A stretch of 64,000 nt of DNA, taken from positions 1,488,001-1,552,000 of the forward strand of contig NZ_CP084222.1 in assembly GCF_020268605.1 (NCBI RefSeq). The letters are read 5' to 3'. Position 1 is the stretch's first letter. Every line of letters starts with the position of its first letter. Position numbers and translations under genes: made by a program. This DNA is from Arsenophonus apicola. Lineage in GTDB: Bacteria; Pseudomonadota; Gammaproteobacteria; Enterobacterales; Enterobacteriaceae. Below the pieces are notes generated by a model. The model was not told the DNA's origin. It worked only from the letters and a program-made list of their open reading frames with translations, and did no database searches. Positions 61,266 to 64,000 of the stretch are shown in pieces.

Positions 61266-62098
61266 TTATTGGTTTTTTTATTGGTTTTTTCCAAAGCATC
61301 GCGTATTTGTTTCATAACACTCGGCGTTGATAATCCAAATCCGAGAAGCCCTAAATCATTAACGATGAGTAATGCCTGGTTTTTGCCGGCAGGTGTCATA
61401 TTAATACCGGGTAATCGCCAGATTTTTTCTATTCCACCTAAGGAATGAATACCTTCAATGGTAATTAAAATCCAATCGGGTTGACTGGCAATAATTGCTT
61501 CTTGAGAGAGAGGAAGATAGCCGTTAAAACCTTGCAGTGCATTTTGGGCACCGACAGTCGAAATAATACTATCTGCTGCGGTGCGTTGACCGGCAACAAG
61601 AGGCACAGTTCCATTATGGCTGAATATAAAAAGGATTTTTTGTTGTATAGGAGCGGTATTAATCAATGACAATTGCTCATTAAGTTTATTGATGAGCGCT
61701 TCTCCTTTTTGGGGTTGCTTAATTGTATGAGCTATGGTACGAATTTTTTCTGGTATGGCTGCCAGTGTAGGAGCTCCTGTTACTTTTACTATCTTAACGC
61801 CTGTTCGTTGTATTTGTTTTAGGGCTAATTCGGGTTTAGCTTGTTCACTTGCTAAAATCAATGTTGGCTGTAGCGATAAAATGCCTTCCGCATTTAACAT
61901 ACGCATATAACCGACGTCTGGCAGCTTTAATACCGAGTCTGGTTGACGACTGCTACTATCGCGAGCAATAACCTGTTTTCCTTCATTAAGGGCAAAGATA
62001 ATTTCGGTGATGTCGCCCCCAAGCGTAATAATGCGTTCATTCGCTTGAGAATAGGGGATAAGTAAAGATATGATAATTGAGAGAAGCCATAATTTCAT
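61262..62098 (-). CDS. hmuT: Periplasmic heme-binding protein HmuT
   Basis: The periplasmic receptor that passes heme to HmuUV. From the ATG at 62098 the protein has 278 residues (Yersinia HmuT about 279). It begins with a clean signal peptide (MKLWLLSIIISLL, cleavage after SQA). The mature part follows the class III binding-protein pattern (RIITLGGDITEIIFAL, LPDVGYMRMLNAEGILSLQPTLI). AGGAG lies about 11 bases before this ATG. An ATG at 62119 overlapping the hmuS stop (TAATG) would add seven residues and has no ribosome-binding site. Confidence 0.92.
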   Translation of the reverse strand: MKLWLLSIIISLLIPYSQANERIITLGGDITEIIFALNEGKQVIARDSSSRQPDSVLKLPDVGYMRMLNAEGILSLQPTLILASEQAKPELALKQIQRTGVKIVKVTGAPTLAAIPEKIRTIAHTIKQPQKGEALINKLNEQLSLINTAPIQQKILFIFSHNGTVPLVAGQRTAADSIISTVGAQNALQGFNGYLPLSQEAIIASQPDWILITIEGIHSLGGIEKIWRLPGINMTPAGKNQALLIVNDLGLLGFGLSTPSVMKQIRDALEKTNKKTNK

Positions 62099-62118
62099 TT
62101 TAAGTTTAACTCCTGGCA

Positions 62119-63171
62119 TTATATTTTTGTTAAGGTTGAAATTTGCTTCTGCCAATCTAATTGTTCAGGTTCTCCTTCTCTACGCTTACCAAATAATTGA
62201 ATGATTTGATTACCTTGATGATCAAAAATTTCCAGGCTGGTCACGATACCATCCTTAGTTGGTTTGCGCGTTACCCAACTGTTAGCAATACCAGTTTCAA
62301 TTACATTGAGGGAGAATTTTGGATTTAAAACATTAATTTTTTGTAGTGCACTTTGTTTGTCATGATAAGCTGCCAGTTTTTGAATGCATCCGGTAAATAT
62401 TTGTATGCAACCCAGGTTACCAACGAAGATCATAATTTCATTTTGCTGATTAAAGACTGTATGCAGAATTTTGTAGAGAGAATGATTATCAACTTGATAA
62501 GCTAGTTCGTCGCTGACTGCGGCGAAGATTTGTTGTCGTTTTACATTATATTTTTGTAATAGTTGAAAAAATTGATGGATATTTGTCATGTTACGCCAAT
62601 CGGTTTCTAGTTGTTTTTTTACCGTTTCGTTAATTTGTGGTGGTTGTGGATGAGTAGAAACAGGACGCAAATTTAACGGTGGGTTTGTGGTCATCTGATA
62701 TTGATTAATCAACTTATACCAAACAGCCATATTGGTTTTTTCAGTGGCGTAGAGCTTATGGATGGCATTACCATAATAATCAAAAAACTGTATACTGTGT
62801 TTGATATTATCGCAAGATGTCTCAGTTAAGGCAAAGCTAATTGCCCAATGATCAAGAAATATACGCAAATCAAGCTCTTTGGGATTGAGTACAATACCCG
62901 TATGCTGGGTTAAACGAACGTTTTTAAACTCACCAATATGTATGTGAGTAGCATATTTATTAGCTGTAATTGCTTTTATTTCGCCTAAATTGGCCAGTTC
63001 AGGTAATAATAGTGCTGTATCTACATTTAACCGTTTAGCATCATCAGCATTAGCACACGCGTAGATTAATTCTGCTTCTGTCACATTTAAATGGTTAGCC
63101 ACTTCTGCAATCGATTGTAGGTTACTTTGCTGTTTTACTTGCTGGTAGCGGTTATAAAGTGAATCGTTCAT
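62119..63171 (-). CDS. hmuS: Hemin-degrading/handling factor HmuS
   Basis: A cytoplasmic protein that binds incoming heme and releases iron or limits heme toxicity. The length is 350 residues (Yersinia HemS about 345), with two internally repeated halves. An N-terminal helical start (YQQVKQQSNLQSIAEVANHLNV) is typical. The repeated strand motif appears as SIQFFDYYGNAIHKLYAT in the first half and SLEIFDHQGNQIIQLFGK in the second. It lies between hmuR and hmuT, as in the Yersinia hmuRSTUV operon. Confidence 0.93.
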   Translation of the reverse strand: MNDSLYNRYQQVKQQSNLQSIAEVANHLNVTEAELIYACANADDAKRLNVDTALLLPELANLGEIKAITANKYATHIHIGEFKNVRLTQHTGIVLNPKELDLRIFLDHWAISFALTETSCDNIKHSIQFFDYYGNAIHKLYATEKTNMAVWYKLINQYQMTTNPPLNLRPVSTHPQPPQINETVKKQLETDWRNMTNIHQFFQLLQKYNVKRQQIFAAVSDELAYQVDNHSLYKILHTVFNQQNEIMIFVGNLGCIQIFTGCIQKLAAYHDKQSALQKINVLNPKFSLNVIETGIANSWVTRKPTKDGIVTSLEIFDHQGNQIIQLFGKRREGEPEQLDWQKQISTLTKI

Positions 63172-63523
63172 ACTTTCATTTCCTTATTATGTATATTGTG
63201 TAGATCCATATATTTTTATTGCTATCATTAACCTGCTATGCCTGATGCTAAACATCGGCATAAATTATTACCTCTCACTCGTCTGTTAACCTAAAATCCT
63301 GTTTGCTAGCACTAATAGCTTAAATAGAAATCTTTGGCTCTATAAACCTCTTGTTGCTGTAGATTGTCTGATTTTTGCTGTTTTGTTTATTTTTTGCACT
63401 AAATAACCTATTTATGACAAGATTTTGAACGGATAAAGCGAGAGAGTGCCATAAAAATTAATTGTCATGAGTAAAATAAGTAATCAATTACTCATGACTT
63501 AGTAGTAGGCATATTAAAAATAA
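63172..63523. other. Spacer between hmuR and hmuS
   Basis: About 350 bases without a gene. A Fur-box-like half-site near 63216-63231 is too weak to call. The gap is long for genes of one operon, so hmuSTUV may have its own promoter. Confidence 0.45.
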
Positions 63524-64000
63524 TTACCAGCGATAATTTATTTTAAAATGTATATTCCTGCTTTCTTGTGGAACACCTAATGATGAGCTATATGACTTAT
63601 TAAATGCATTGGTTAATGATAGGGTGGTATCTATGCCTGATAACTTACCATCACCTTGATAACGGATATAAAAATCATTAACACCATACCCCGCTTGTTG
63701 CATAATAGGTTGCGAATATTTATCTTTACCGGTTTTGCGATCGCCAGAACGATTGGTTTTGGCGGCAAATTGGCCAACCCAACCTAAGAAAAAACCGCTA
63801 TTAGCCAGCGGTACATCCAATGAAGCGGTTAAACTTTCTGGTCGAATTGATGAAATGCTCATGCCTGTTATGGTGTCTTTAGCATGAGTGTGATTGTAAG
63901 CTAGCACAGCATTAAACCAAGGCGTGGTATAGTTAAGACTACTGTCGATACCATGAATGACCACAGAGGGTGTATTAATGCTTATTGTTTTCCCTAACGG
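63524..64000 (-). CDS. hmuR: TonB-dependent heme receptor HmuR, C-terminal part (5' end outside window)
   Basis: This is the C-terminal 158 residues of an outer-membrane beta-barrel receptor, open to the right edge of the window. Alternating hydrophobic strands (LSGIDTTLSLTNAFNKSY, NIHFKINYRW) and the terminal aromatic residue are typical of TonB-dependent receptors. The DTTLSLTNAFNKSY type of segment is common near the end of heme receptors. Its position upstream of hmuSTUV supports HmuR, the heme/hemoprotein receptor. The plug domain and TonB box lie outside the window, so the identity rests on context and the barrel end. Confidence 0.85.
   Translation of the reverse strand, partial: PLGKTISINTPSVVIHGIDSSLNYTTPWFNAVLAYNHTHAKDTITGMSISSIRPESLTASLDVPLANSGFFLGWVGQFAAKTNRSGDRKTGKDKYSQPIMQQAGYGVNDFYIRYQGDGKLSGIDTTLSLTNAFNKSYSSSLGVPQESRNIHFKINYRW

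Noticed and set aside
63205..63235. Possible Fur box upstream of hmuS
   Set aside because: Only about one and a half hexamers resemble the GATAAT pattern; too weak in AT-rich DNA to call.
1..64000. tRNA or rRNA genes, insertion sequences, prophage or toxin-antitoxin pairs
   Set aside because: No cloverleaf, transposase, integrase, phage structural gene or small paired toxin/antitoxin frames were recognised anywhere in the window.

Overview
The window is AT-rich bacterial DNA whose core genes match Enterobacterales (gammaproteobacteria) almost residue for residue and often in E. coli order: ppk-ppx, purMN/upp-uraA-hda, bepA/perM/bcp, dapA-bamC-purC, tmcA-ypfN-dapE-yffB, xseA/guaBA, aroH-ppsR-ppsA and hmuRSTUV. 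Low GC, long AT-rich spacers, several decayed or frameshifted core genes, and host-directed accessory genes together suggest an insect-associated member of the Morganellaceae, most like Arsenophonus or a relative near Providencia/Photorhabdus. That placement is inference from gene content, not from a search.

Layout. 1-6360: the mdtABC multidrug RND efflux operon (mdtC runs off the left edge). 6698-11371: two tandem paralogues of the Salmonella type III effector SopA, a pentapeptide-repeat HECT-like E3 ubiquitin ligase. 11425-21139: an MFS symporter, mgtE, ppx-ppk, a frameshifted speG, and purMN. 21372-25557: upp, an unknown 245-residue gene, uraA and hda. 25598-31753: yfgD, bepA, a frameshifted perM, bcp, a dead gcvR, dapA and bamC. 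32028-45148: purC, ypfJ, yeaL, tmcA, ypfN, ybaN, dapE, yffB, a NarP-like regulator, maeB and ptrB. 45223-50902: xseA, a putative ADP-ribosyltransferase, and guaBA. 51397-52810: an AA10 lytic polysaccharide monooxygenase and a leaderless trypsin-like serine protease. 52909-59331: yjgR, aroH, a frameshifted ppsR, and ppsA. 59465-64000: the heme uptake operon hmuRSTUV, with hmuR cut by the right edge.

How it fits together. Purine synthesis (purMN, purC, guaBA, with PurR-type boxes before purM and purC), pyrimidine salvage (upp-uraA), lysine synthesis (dapA, dapE), aromatic synthesis (aroH), gluconeogenesis (ppsA, maeB), heme iron acquisition and drug efflux are present. Between these conserved blocks sit small islets of probable host-interaction genes: the SopA pair, the ART gene, the unknown 245-residue gene, and the LPMO-protease pair. 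The two SopA genes share an upstream DNA element at an identical distance from the start codon, which hints at common control.

Decay. speG, perM and ppsR each carry a single-base indel in an A/T homopolymer, and gcvR is a fragment with two in-frame stop codons. gcvR is a genuine pseudogene. The other three could be early decay, slippage-rescued genes or sequencing errors. I saw no tRNA, rRNA, insertion sequence, prophage or CRISPR array.
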